This document shows, piece by piece, positions 14,314 to 20,761 of a DNA stretch of 20,761 nt. The DNA is from an uncultured Opitutia bacterium (GTDB taxonomy: Bacteria; Verrucomicrobiota; Verrucomicrobiia; Opitutales; UBA953): assembly GCA_937874455.1 (NCBI GenBank), contig CALNBE010000170.1:1-20761 (forward strand). Direction: 5' to 3'. The translations under genes and the position numbers were made by a program. Each line of letters starts with the position of its first letter. Positions within the stretch are counted from its first letter, which is position 1. Under the pieces are notes generated by a model. That model did not search any database and had not been told where the DNA came from. It saw only the letters and a list, made by a program, of their open reading frames with translations.

Positions 14314-15477
14314 TCAAAGCACCTGCAACAGCGCCTTCAAGTCGATATTTTCGCGGATCAACTCTTCAATCACCGGAATTTTGTCCGCATCCTCGGGCTG
14401 TGTTTTCACAGTCATGTTGTTGATCTTCGCCGTCACCGCGAATCCCTCCGCGTCCGTGCCAACCACCGGAATGTTCGTCTGTCGCATCATTTCCAGCAAG
14501 CGGGAGTGCGGCTGCAAATTGTTGGTGAGAATAAGACCTTGCGCCACTTGGCAGCCCTTTACTCCCGCGCTGGCGATAATCGAATACAACAAGTCCTCGC
14601 GGTCACCGGGCAGAATCATCAGCACGCCCGGTCCAAGATAGGCGGAAACCGAGTTCGCCGACATCGCGCCCATGATCACTTTTTGAATGCGCCGGGCTCC
14701 GGAACCCTCGGGCCGGTGCAGCCACTGGCCGTCGATTTCCTGAACAATCTGGGCCAGGTTGGGCTTCGCCAGACTCTCCTGCAAAGGCAGCACGCCGAGC
14801 AGCGGCACGCCCAGCCGGGCCAGTCCGCGCCCGGCATATTCCCGGACATAGTCAATTTTGTCGCGCAGAACCTTGTTCAAAATTACCCCGACGCACTCCA
14901 CACCCTTCTGGTCAAACAGCGCCTTGTTCATCGCAATTTCGTCCACCGGTTTGCCGATGCCTCCGCCCGCCACCAGCAAGCATTTCGATTCGAGCAGTTG
15001 GGCGTTGGCCGCGTTCGAACTGTCAAAAACCGCGCCGACCCCGGCATGGCCGGAGCCCTCAATGATCACCACGTCCTTTTCGTAGGCGGAGCGGTCAAAT
15101 GCGCGGCACATTCGGTCCACCACCTGTGGGTAAATTTCCTCCGGGCTTTCCAGATAGCGACGCGTGAAGGTCGGATCAATCGCCACCGGGCTCATCGCCG
15201 CGATGGGAATGTTAACCCGATAAATGCTGTTCACCAACTGCGTGTCCTCGTCCACCGGGTGCCCTTCGACTTGAATGATGCGCTGGGCCACCGGCTTGAT
15301 GTAGCCGACGTTCAAGCCCAGTCCGCGCAACGCCCCGTAAAGGCCGAGACAGGTGGTCGTCTTCCCGTCGTTCATCCGGGTCGCGGCCACGAACACCCGC
15401 TTGGTCGTGGTGTTCAGCGGCTTGGTCATCAGGCCGGGGATGTCCTCGGCAAAACGCGCAGTATTGAGCAATCCCAT
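14314..15477 (-). CDS. BioD-like P-loop / DRTGG domain protein (N-terminal half of long-type Pta)
   Basis: A 387-residue protein equal to the regulatory N-terminal part of long phosphotransacetylases such as E. coli Pta, here as a separate gene. Residues about 26-250 are a dethiobiotin-synthetase-like P-loop domain with a Walker A-like loop ATRMNDGKTTT (32-42) and VVIIEGSGHAGVG (136-148). Residues about 263-375 match a DRTGG-type domain (VIMGAMSANSVSAYLGPGVLMILPGDREDLL then GLILTNN). In long Pta this part tunes activity in response to metabolites; how it acts as a free subunit is unknown, but partnering with the adjacent Pta is the simplest idea. ATG 15477 sits 4 bp after the pta stop; the longer frame up to 15579 overlaps pta and was rejected. 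The gene ends just before the bidirectional terminator. Confidence 0.88.
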   Translation of the reverse strand: MGLLNTARFAEDIPGLMTKPLNTTTKRVFVAATRMNDGKTTTCLGLYGALRGLGLNVGYIKPVAQRIIQVEGHPVDEDTQLVNSIYRVNIPIAAMSPVAIDPTFTRRYLESPEEIYPQVVDRMCRAFDRSAYEKDVVIIEGSGHAGVGAVFDSSNAANAQLLESKCLLVAGGGIGKPVDEIAMNKALFDQKGVECVGVILNKVLRDKIDYVREYAGRGLARLGVPLLGVLPLQESLAKPNLAQIVQEIDGQWLHRPEGSGARRIQKVIMGAMSANSVSAYLGPGVLMILPGDREDLLYSIIASAGVKGCQVAQGLILTNNLQPHSRLLEMMRQTNIPVVGTDAEGFAVTAKINNMTVKTQPEDADKIPVIEELIRENIDLKALLQVL

Positions 15478-15481
15478 AAAA

Positions 15482-16540
15482 TCAACCCACCGATTCCGGC
15501 TGCTTGATCTCAATCGGATACAGGTAGCGCCGGTCCACCGCCTGGGCGGCCACGATGACTGCGGTGCCAAAGATGTCATGGGCGCTAGCCCCGCGGGAGA
15601 TTTCCGCCGCCGGGCGGTCCAGCCCGGTCAAAATCTGTCCGTAGGAGGGAATGCCCGCGATGATTTGCACCATCTTCGAGGCGATGTTGCCGGAGTTCAA
15701 ATCGGGGAAAATAAGCACATTGGCCTGCCCGGCGACTGAGCTTTCAATGTCCTTCACCGCGGCGGTAAACGGATCGAGCGCGGCATCCACCTGCAACTCG
15801 CCGTCGATCTCCACCGGCATGTCAAAGTCCCGCGCCTTGGCCCGAGCGATTGCCGTGGCGGATTTCACCCGCTCGATCGACTGATGCTTGGTTCCGGAGC
15901 TCTTGGTCGAATAAGCCAGCATCGCCACGCGGGGTGGCTGGTTCGTCAAATGGTAGGCCAGCATCGCCGTGGTGCAGGCGATGTCCGCCAATTGCTCTGC
16001 GCTTGGCTCTGGCAGCACCGCGCAATCGGAAAGGAAAAGCGCGCCGTCGATGCCCAATTTCGACTCTTCCATTTCCATGATCTGCATCGAGGAAACCGTC
16101 TCCACGCCCGCCTGCCGGGGAAGAATTTGCAGAATCGGCCGCAGGCCTCCCGCCGGCCCCACCGTCGCGCCGGACACCACTGCGTCCGCCCCGCCGGTCG
16201 CCACCATCATCGCGGCGAAGTAATTCGGGTTCGCCAAATATTCCTGCGCCTCCTGCTCCTTCAGGCCGCTGAAACGCTGGTGCCCTTGAAACTTTGTAAT
16301 GTAGCCCGGCATTTCCTCGCTGCGCGCGGGCTCCACGATCCGAATGCCGTCCAGCTTGATGTTCAAACGGGCGGCGTTGATTTTGATCCGCGTGCGGTCG
16401 CCCAGCAAAATCGGCACTCCGAGGCGCCGCGTCGCAAATTGTCGGGCTGCCTGAATGATGCGCGGATCCGCCCCCTCGGGGAAAACAACGCGCTTGGGAT
16501 GGTTTTGCAGGCGAACGGAGAGTCGATTGATGAGAGACAT
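15482..16540 (-). CDS. pta: Phosphate acetyltransferase (short type)
   Basis: A 352-residue short-form phosphotransacetylase that interconverts acetyl-CoA plus phosphate with acetyl phosphate plus CoA. Family blocks in order: VVFPEGADPRIIQAA (18-32), an ADAVVSGATVGPAGGLRPIL block, a YSTKSSGTKHQSIERVKSA block, EIDGELQVDAAL, ANVLIFPDLNSGNIASKMVQ, and GLDRPAAEISRGAS near the C-terminus. No acetate kinase gene lies nearby. ATG 16540 was chosen because homologues begin at MSLINRLSVRLQ; the upstream 92 codons of the longer frame pass through the divergent promoter region and look random. It is the first gene of a two-gene unit with the BioD/DRTGG protein. Upstream on the minus strand a TATACC-like box (about 16557-16562) could be part of its promoter, but the -35 is unclear. 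Confidence 0.95.
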   Translation of the reverse strand: MSLINRLSVRLQNHPKRVVFPEGADPRIIQAARQFATRRLGVPILLGDRTRIKINAARLNIKLDGIRIVEPARSEEMPGYITKFQGHQRFSGLKEQEAQEYLANPNYFAAMMVATGGADAVVSGATVGPAGGLRPILQILPRQAGVETVSSMQIMEMEESKLGIDGALFLSDCAVLPEPSAEQLADIACTTAMLAYHLTNQPPRVAMLAYSTKSSGTKHQSIERVKSATAIARAKARDFDMPVEIDGELQVDAALDPFTAAVKDIESSVAGQANVLIFPDLNSGNIASKMVQIIAGIPSYGQILTGLDRPAAEISRGASAHDIFGTAVIVAAQAVDRRYLYPIEIKQPESVG

Positions 16541-16669
16541 GTGAGGATGGGAACAGGGGTATAAAAGACGAGCTAAGGAAACTTCGGATACTGCACGCCA
16601 CCGCCCTTTCGTCAACATCAGGAATCTGCACAAATCAGGAAAGACTTCGTGCGGATTACCCCAAACCCA

Positions 16670-16698
16670 TTGATCCGATGCGGGATGACAGATATTTC
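16670..16698 (+). promoter_or_regulatory. Candidate promoter for the pseudopilin-like gene
   Basis: In the 267-bp divergent gap between pta and the pseudopilin-like gene, TTGATC (16670-16675) and TATTTC (16693-16698) are separated by exactly 17 bases in the plus orientation, about 110 bases before the start at 16808. Matches to the sigma-70 consensus are only moderate (4/6 and 3/6). The rest of the gap is pyrimidine-rich near the start and lacks a Shine-Dalgarno site. Confidence 0.3.
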
Positions 16699-16807
16699 TC
16701 AACTCTGGATTAACTGTTTTGTCGCACGGACATTGCTGCCCGTTCCGACGCCTTTGAAACTGAATGCACGAGTCCACCCATTCACCCCCTCTCTCTTTTT
16801 TTATCCC

Positions 16808-19800
16808 ATGCGCCATCGTCCTCTATTGCGGCTACACTCAAAGAAGGGCTTCGCCCTTGTCCTGTCCTTAGCCATAATGACCATGCTCTTGCTGATCACC
16901 ATTTCGCTGGCTGCATTTTTGACCATCGAACTTGGCTCCAGCAGATCTTTCCTCCTGCGTAAACGTGCCCAACTCAACGCCCAAGTCGCATTGCGCATCG
17001 CCTTGGGACAACTCCAGCAGGAAACCGGTCCCGACCGGCGTGTCACCGCCCAAGCCAACATCACCCTTCCCGGCAACTCTGCCGCCAGTTTGAAAAACAA
17101 ATGGGCAGACCGGAATCCCTACTGGACTGGCGCGTGGGACACACAAAATCCCGACGATCGTCCGCCCGCTTGGCTCGTCAGCGGCCCCCGGCAAGTTTCC
17201 CTCGCAGGAAAAACATCCTATCCTTCCGAATACCAAACACCTTGGACGATGCTCTCTCCAGATGATATCGAGAACATCACCCTCTTTTCCAGTGTTGCCA
17301 ACCTTGATGCCGACGCCCCGTTCGACACCAGAGTCACCGTTCCCAGAGTTGCGCTGCGCGATACCATCAACGGCCGCTCCGGACACTATGCCTATTGGAT
17401 TGGCGATGAGGGAGTAAAAGCCCGGCTCAACCTCAACTCAGCCCACTCCAGCACCACGAATACCTTGACCACGAAACTCGGGCAACTCATCTCCCCTGGT
17501 TTTTCCTCCCCCGAGCTTTTTGCCAGTGACTGGACCAATGTGGACAAAGAGGAACTGCCCCACGCGCTCACCTCCGCTTCCTTTGCCCTGCTCGATGGGA
17601 TGCCCCAAAACCTTTCCATCCCGGCAGTTTCCCACGCTATCACCCCTTATTCTCAAGGGGTGATGGCCGATGTTGTCAGCGGCGGACTTAAACAGGATTT
17701 AAGCCTCGCATTTGAAATGAGCGATGCGGACTTCAATAATTCGCCGTTCGTCAAAGGAAATGGCCGCCTCACCTTAAACTTAATCGGCACACAAAACGTC
17801 ACCGGGCTGGCCAGTGATCCGCAATGGCAGTCTGTGGCGATGGAAATCCCCGAATTAAACACGGTGCGAACGGCTGCACCGGTTTTCAACGTAACACTTT
17901 CCGGCGGAAAGAATCTTCGAGGGCCAACGTGGGAAATACTCCGTGACTATTATGGACTTTATAAGGAATTCGGTAAAAATGAAAATGGGGTTTTGCTGGC
18001 TCGAAGCTACTACCCAAATACGCGAACTGCCAATAACATTATTAACTACACTTACACTTACAACCTTGTATATATAGGAGAAACAGGAAGTGCCAACATA
18101 GGAAACACCACCTGTGCTTATACAGATGATAAAATAACTTGGAAAGGTCAATCCGTAACGACAATACGGCCGACAAAGGTATCCGCCATGCCTTCCCTCT
18201 CGCGACTCATCATGACATATGCGCTGCAAAAAGAGTTGGTTGGGCAAGACACTTACCGGCTCCGCCTAGTAATCAACCCGATTGTCGTGATGCACAATCC
18301 CTATAACATCCCTATACGTTTTAAAGGTAGATATATCAATAGTGTTGATCAGAAAGCAGGTTACCGCCTCGCATTTCGCCCTGCTGACGACGGAACATGG
18401 AGCAATTCTCAAAATCGTTATGACATTAAAATTGATTATAAAGATGTCGATGCTAGTGGAAAATATATCAATTATGAACTTAAGTGCAATTTAAGATCCA
18501 TGATGGGATCGACCGGAAATGACAATGATGATCCATTTAAAATCTTCGTACCTGACGTAGTTTTTCAACCAGGAGAGTTCCGTGTGTTTACTCATAACGC
18601 CAACGAACCATCGGAATTCAAACGAGCCATTATGCTGGAAGGAAATTATTACTACAAAGGTGGATTTTACATGGATTTAAAAGGTTTAAACGAAAGCAAT
18701 CCTCGAACTTTTTCACCAAAGGCACGTATTTCAGTGACAATGATACCCAAAGATATTTCAGTAGCAGAGTTGATGGAGTCGATAAACACAAATCCATCAG
18801 ATCCCAGCGAAGATGACATTTCATATAAGACTGGACTTAATGATAAGGCAACAAATAAGAAAGATTTCCAGAAGATGACCTATCATCGAGAGCTTAATTT
18901 CAGTGACGACAATAATAACCCAACAAAGACTGATCTTGTTGGGAAAATAGACATTGTTAACCTTGGAAGCATTGCAAATATACCCACGTCCGGCTCTCCT
19001 CCGAGGCTCATAGGAATGTCTGAATTCTTCATCAAACCCACCGAATGGGACATGATTGATTCGAATCTGGAATCCAAGTTTAATAACAACCGCTATCCTG
19101 TTTACGTTCTCAGCAACCCATTATCCACCAGTCATCGAACACGAGTAAACGGGAGAAACACCACTAACCCCGGTTTTGCAATCGCTTCTCCCAGTTGGCA
19201 AACTCGCTTGAGCAAAGCGACCGATTGGGCGGATTTTTTCGAGTGCGATGGGAATACGGGGTTATCATTTGGCGGAAATAATTTGGGGTCTTCGGGGCAG
19301 ACTAAATCGGTTGTTGCCATGCTTCCCCTCGCCCCGCTTTCCTCGCTTGGCCAATTTCAAAGCGCCAACATAAATGTGGTGGATACGCTTCCTTTGCTGG
19401 CCGCAGGAAATTCTTTCCCTTCGCCATTTGTGGAAAAAGGAGGTGTTTTTTATACTAATAATTATTGGACCAATTATGATTTTTCTTGGCTGTTTAACAC
19501 TGCGCTCTGGGATCACTTTTACTTTTCCACCATCGCTCCGCAGGGTAATTCTTCCTCTGGAAAATGGGTTGATACCTATACTCAAAAGCAGACATGGGAA
19601 AATCTTTTGTATAACAATGTGCCACTGGCGAATAGCCGTCTGGTGGTGAGCCCCTCTGCTAGCCGCGCCACCGCCGCCAATCTGTTGGACAATGTCGCAA
19701 CCAATCAATCTTGGCGCAAGTCCGCTGCCTATCTTCTGCAAAAAGGCACCTTCAATATCAACACTGTCGATTCCCGTTCTTGGAAAACCATTTTGGGCAG

Positions 19801-20599
19801 CACCTTCAAATCCAAAGTGCCCAAGATGGATTCAACGGACGAACTCGCCAATGATGAGGCCGCTGTATTTTCTCGCGCATTGCCGACCGTCGCGGACGCG
19901 TTTGCCACAGGGAATGAAAGCTCGTCTTCCCGCTGGAATGGCGTTATTGCCTTGGTGACAGAAAAACTGACTGATTTTTCGAAGGCATTGCAGGGGAAAA
20001 TCATCGAGAGATTGGCCAGCACCCATAACAAGGTCAATTACACAACTCCGACCGGTGAGGCACTTGCCCGTCCTTTCTTCTCCTTGGCGGAATTCATCAA
20101 CCGCGTACCGGGAGACGATCCATATGGAAAATCTGGCCTCATGCAGGCCGCCATTGCTCAAGCCTCGTTGAATCAAGGAATTGACAGTAAAAAAATGGAC
20201 TCGGACTGGCTAAACAACCCAACCCAAGGCAAGTTTCCTTACCCCGATGCCGTCTCCAACAGCGCGTCGGGCAATATGCCCATTGCCAGTGGAGCCAGCG
20301 GCTACCTCTTACAGGGGGATGTGTTTCAAGCCATCGGCCCATTCTTAAATGTGCGCTCCGACACTTTCACCATCCGCACGTATGGCGACGTTTCCACGCC
20401 CGACGGCAAGCAAATCCTGGCTCGTGCCTGGTTAGAGGCGGTCGTGCAACGCACTCCGGAATACATGGACTCCTCCCAGCCCGCTTGGACCGCTCCCACA
20501 AACGATCCTGACGGCGTCAGCCTGAGCACCCTGAATCAACTGCTAGGCCGTCGCTATCACGTGGTCTCTGTCCGCTGGCTTTCCCCTTCGGAAATCTAA
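16808..20599 (+). CDS. Large pseudopilin-like protein resembling Verru_Chthon cassette protein A
   Basis: A 1263-residue protein. It starts with a basic segment, then KKGFALVLSLAIMTMLLLIT: a prepilin-peptidase-like site (KG|F at 13-15) and one hydrophobic helix (about 15-40). The usual Glu at mature position 5 is Leu, as in GspK-type minor pseudopilins. Next comes AQLNAQVALRIALGQLQQ with TGPDRRVTAQANI (73-85), a pattern I associate with the verrucomicrobial cassette A family, and the C-terminus GRRYHVVSVRWLSPSEI also fits full-length members. Between them lies a long beta-rich, Asn/Ser/Thr/Asp-rich region, presumably outside the inner membrane. ATG 16808 was chosen because the extra 53 residues from 16649 would bury the pilin-type N-terminus. 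The middle third (about 17940-19080) is markedly AT-rich. It is followed 13 bp later by an exported-protein gene, so the two are probably one operon. The precise role, secretion or surface structure, is unknown. Confidence 0.82.
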   Translation: MRHRPLLRLHSKKGFALVLSLAIMTMLLLITISLAAFLTIELGSSRSFLLRKRAQLNAQVALRIALGQLQQETGPDRRVTAQANITLPGNSAASLKNKWADRNPYWTGAWDTQNPDDRPPAWLVSGPRQVSLAGKTSYPSEYQTPWTMLSPDDIENITLFSSVANLDADAPFDTRVTVPRVALRDTINGRSGHYAYWIGDEGVKARLNLNSAHSSTTNTLTTKLGQLISPGFSSPELFASDWTNVDKEELPHALTSASFALLDGMPQNLSIPAVSHAITPYSQGVMADVVSGGLKQDLSLAFEMSDADFNNSPFVKGNGRLTLNLIGTQNVTGLASDPQWQSVAMEIPELNTVRTAAPVFNVTLSGGKNLRGPTWEILRDYYGLYKEFGKNENGVLLARSYYPNTRTANNIINYTYTYNLVYIGETGSANIGNTTCAYTDDKITWKGQSVTTIRPTKVSAMPSLSRLIMTYALQKELVGQDTYRLRLVINPIVVMHNPYNIPIRFKGRYINSVDQKAGYRLAFRPADDGTWSNSQNRYDIKIDYKDVDASGKYINYELKCNLRSMMGSTGNDNDDPFKIFVPDVVFQPGEFRVFTHNANEPSEFKRAIMLEGNYYYKGGFYMDLKGLNESNPRTFSPKARISVTMIPKDISVAELMESINTNPSDPSEDDISYKTGLNDKATNKKDFQKMTYHRELNFSDDNNNPTKTDLVGKIDIVNLGSIANIPTSGSPPRLIGMSEFFIKPTEWDMIDSNLESKFNNNRYPVYVLSNPLSTSHRTRVNGRNTTNPGFAIASPSWQTRLSKATDWADFFECDGNTGLSFGGNNLGSSGQTKSVVAMLPLAPLSSLGQFQSANINVVDTLPLLAAGNSFPSPFVEKGGVFYTNNYWTNYDFSWLFNTALWDHFYFSTIAPQGNSSSGKWVDTYTQKQTWENLLYNNVPLANSRLVVSPSASRATAANLLDNVATNQSWRKSAAYLLQKGTFNINTVDSRSWKTILGSTFKSKVPKMDSTDELANDEAAVFSRALPTVADAFATGNESSSSRWNGVIALVTEKLTDFSKALQGKIIERLASTHNKVNYTTPTGEALARPFFSLAEFINRVPGDDPYGKSGLMQAAIAQASLNQGIDSKKMDSDWLNNPTQGKFPYPDAVSNSASGNMPIASGASGYLLQGDVFQAIGPFLNVRSDTFTIRTYGDVSTPDGKQILARAWLEAVVQRTPEYMDSSQPAWTAPTNDPDGVSLSTLNQLLGRRYHVVSVRWLSPSEI

Positions 20600-20612
20600 A
20601 TTTCTCCGCTCC

Positions 20613-20761
20613 ATGAAAAAGCTGCTCCTCCTGATTTCCTGCCTTGTGTTTTCCCCGCTGCTGCCTGCCGCGGAAACAGCCGGTTCTGCCACTCCCTCCT
20701 TCAAGTTTACCCTGTTCAGTCTGGATGCGCACTTGGAGGACCTCTATTTCCGGGATGGAAA
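20613..20761 (+). CDS. Exported protein of unknown function, 5' part only
   Basis: ATG at 20613 opens a frame that runs off the right edge after 49 complete codons. It begins with a signal peptide: MKK, then the hydrophobic stretch LLLLISCLVFSPLL, with likely cleavage around PAA-E (residues 18-21). LISC at 7-10 looks like a lipobox, but the hydrophobic core before it is too short for a confident lipoprotein call. The visible mature part (about 22-49; TPSFKFTLFSLDAHLEDLYF) matches no family I can name. It starts 13 bp after the pseudopilin-like stop and is probably its operon partner. No Shine-Dalgarno: AAATTTCTCCGCTCC precedes the start. Confidence 0.75.
   Translation, partial: MKKLLLLISCLVFSPLLPAAETAGSATPSFKFTLFSLDAHLEDLYFRDG

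Noticed and set aside
14155..15507. A 450-codon plus-strand open frame opposite the DRTGG gene
   Set aside because: It overlaps the chaperone's 3' end, reads through the strong bidirectional terminator, and has antisense-type composition.
16649..16807. Upstream start at 16649 for the pseudopilin-like gene
   Set aside because: It would place 53 residues before a pilin-type N-terminus and its cleavage site, and the stretch overlaps the presumed promoter.
20631..20642. Lipobox LISC in the last, partial gene
   Set aside because: The Cys is at residue 10, leaving too short a hydrophobic core; a type I signal peptide cleaving near residue 20 is more likely.

Overview
The window looks like a piece of a GC-rich verrucomicrobial (Verrucomicrobiota) chromosome. 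Three things point there: a small protein of the Minf_1886 type known from Verrucomicrobia and Planctomycetes, a 1263-residue pseudopilin-like protein resembling the Verru_Chthon cassette protein A family, and almost no Shine-Dalgarno sequences in front of otherwise clear genes. These assignments come from recognising the proteins by eye; no database search was run. I see no rRNA, tRNA, CRISPR array, insertion sequence or phage gene.

Layout. From 12406 leftwards to the window edge, ten genes lie colinearly on the minus strand: lysS; a LolC/E-type permease and LolD ATPase that overlap by 11 bp; a 338-bp gap; an Rnk/GreA-C-type protein; a SMUG1-type uracil-DNA glycosylase; a Minf_1886-type protein; a CNNM/CorC-type membrane protein; an M16 metalloprotease with both halves in one chain; an AmgK-like sugar kinase/aminoglycoside phosphotransferase; and an open-ended alpha/beta-hydrolase-DedA fusion that leaves the window at base 1. 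Divergent from lysS, on the plus strand, is a PpiD/SurA-like membrane-anchored chaperone (12599-14236). It ends at a strong bidirectional terminator (14262-14301) facing a minus-strand pair that splits phosphotransacetylase in two: pta (catalytic domain) followed 4 bp later by a BioD-like/DRTGG protein. Divergent from pta is the giant pseudopilin-like gene (16808-20599), followed 13 bp later by the start of an exported protein that runs off the right edge.

Themes. Many products serve the cell envelope: lipoprotein or lipid export, periplasmic folding, cell-wall sugar recycling, DedA-type membrane transport, and a secretion/pilus-like component. The rest are housekeeping: lysyl-tRNA synthesis, acetyl-phosphate metabolism, uracil repair and transcription regulation.

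Most unusual observations: (1) the hydrolase domain of the DedA fusion has Gly where the nucleophilic Ser should be; (2) the 9-mer GCGGAGGAA occurs 20 times on the two strands between 1766 and 14229, its sister GCAAAGGAA 10 times in the window, and most intergenic gaps hold one, yet the starts lack Shine-Dalgarno sites; (3) the pseudopilin-like gene falls to about 25-33% GC in its middle against about 70% in neighbouring genes; (4) the only good Shine-Dalgarno in the window would add 58 codons to lysS.
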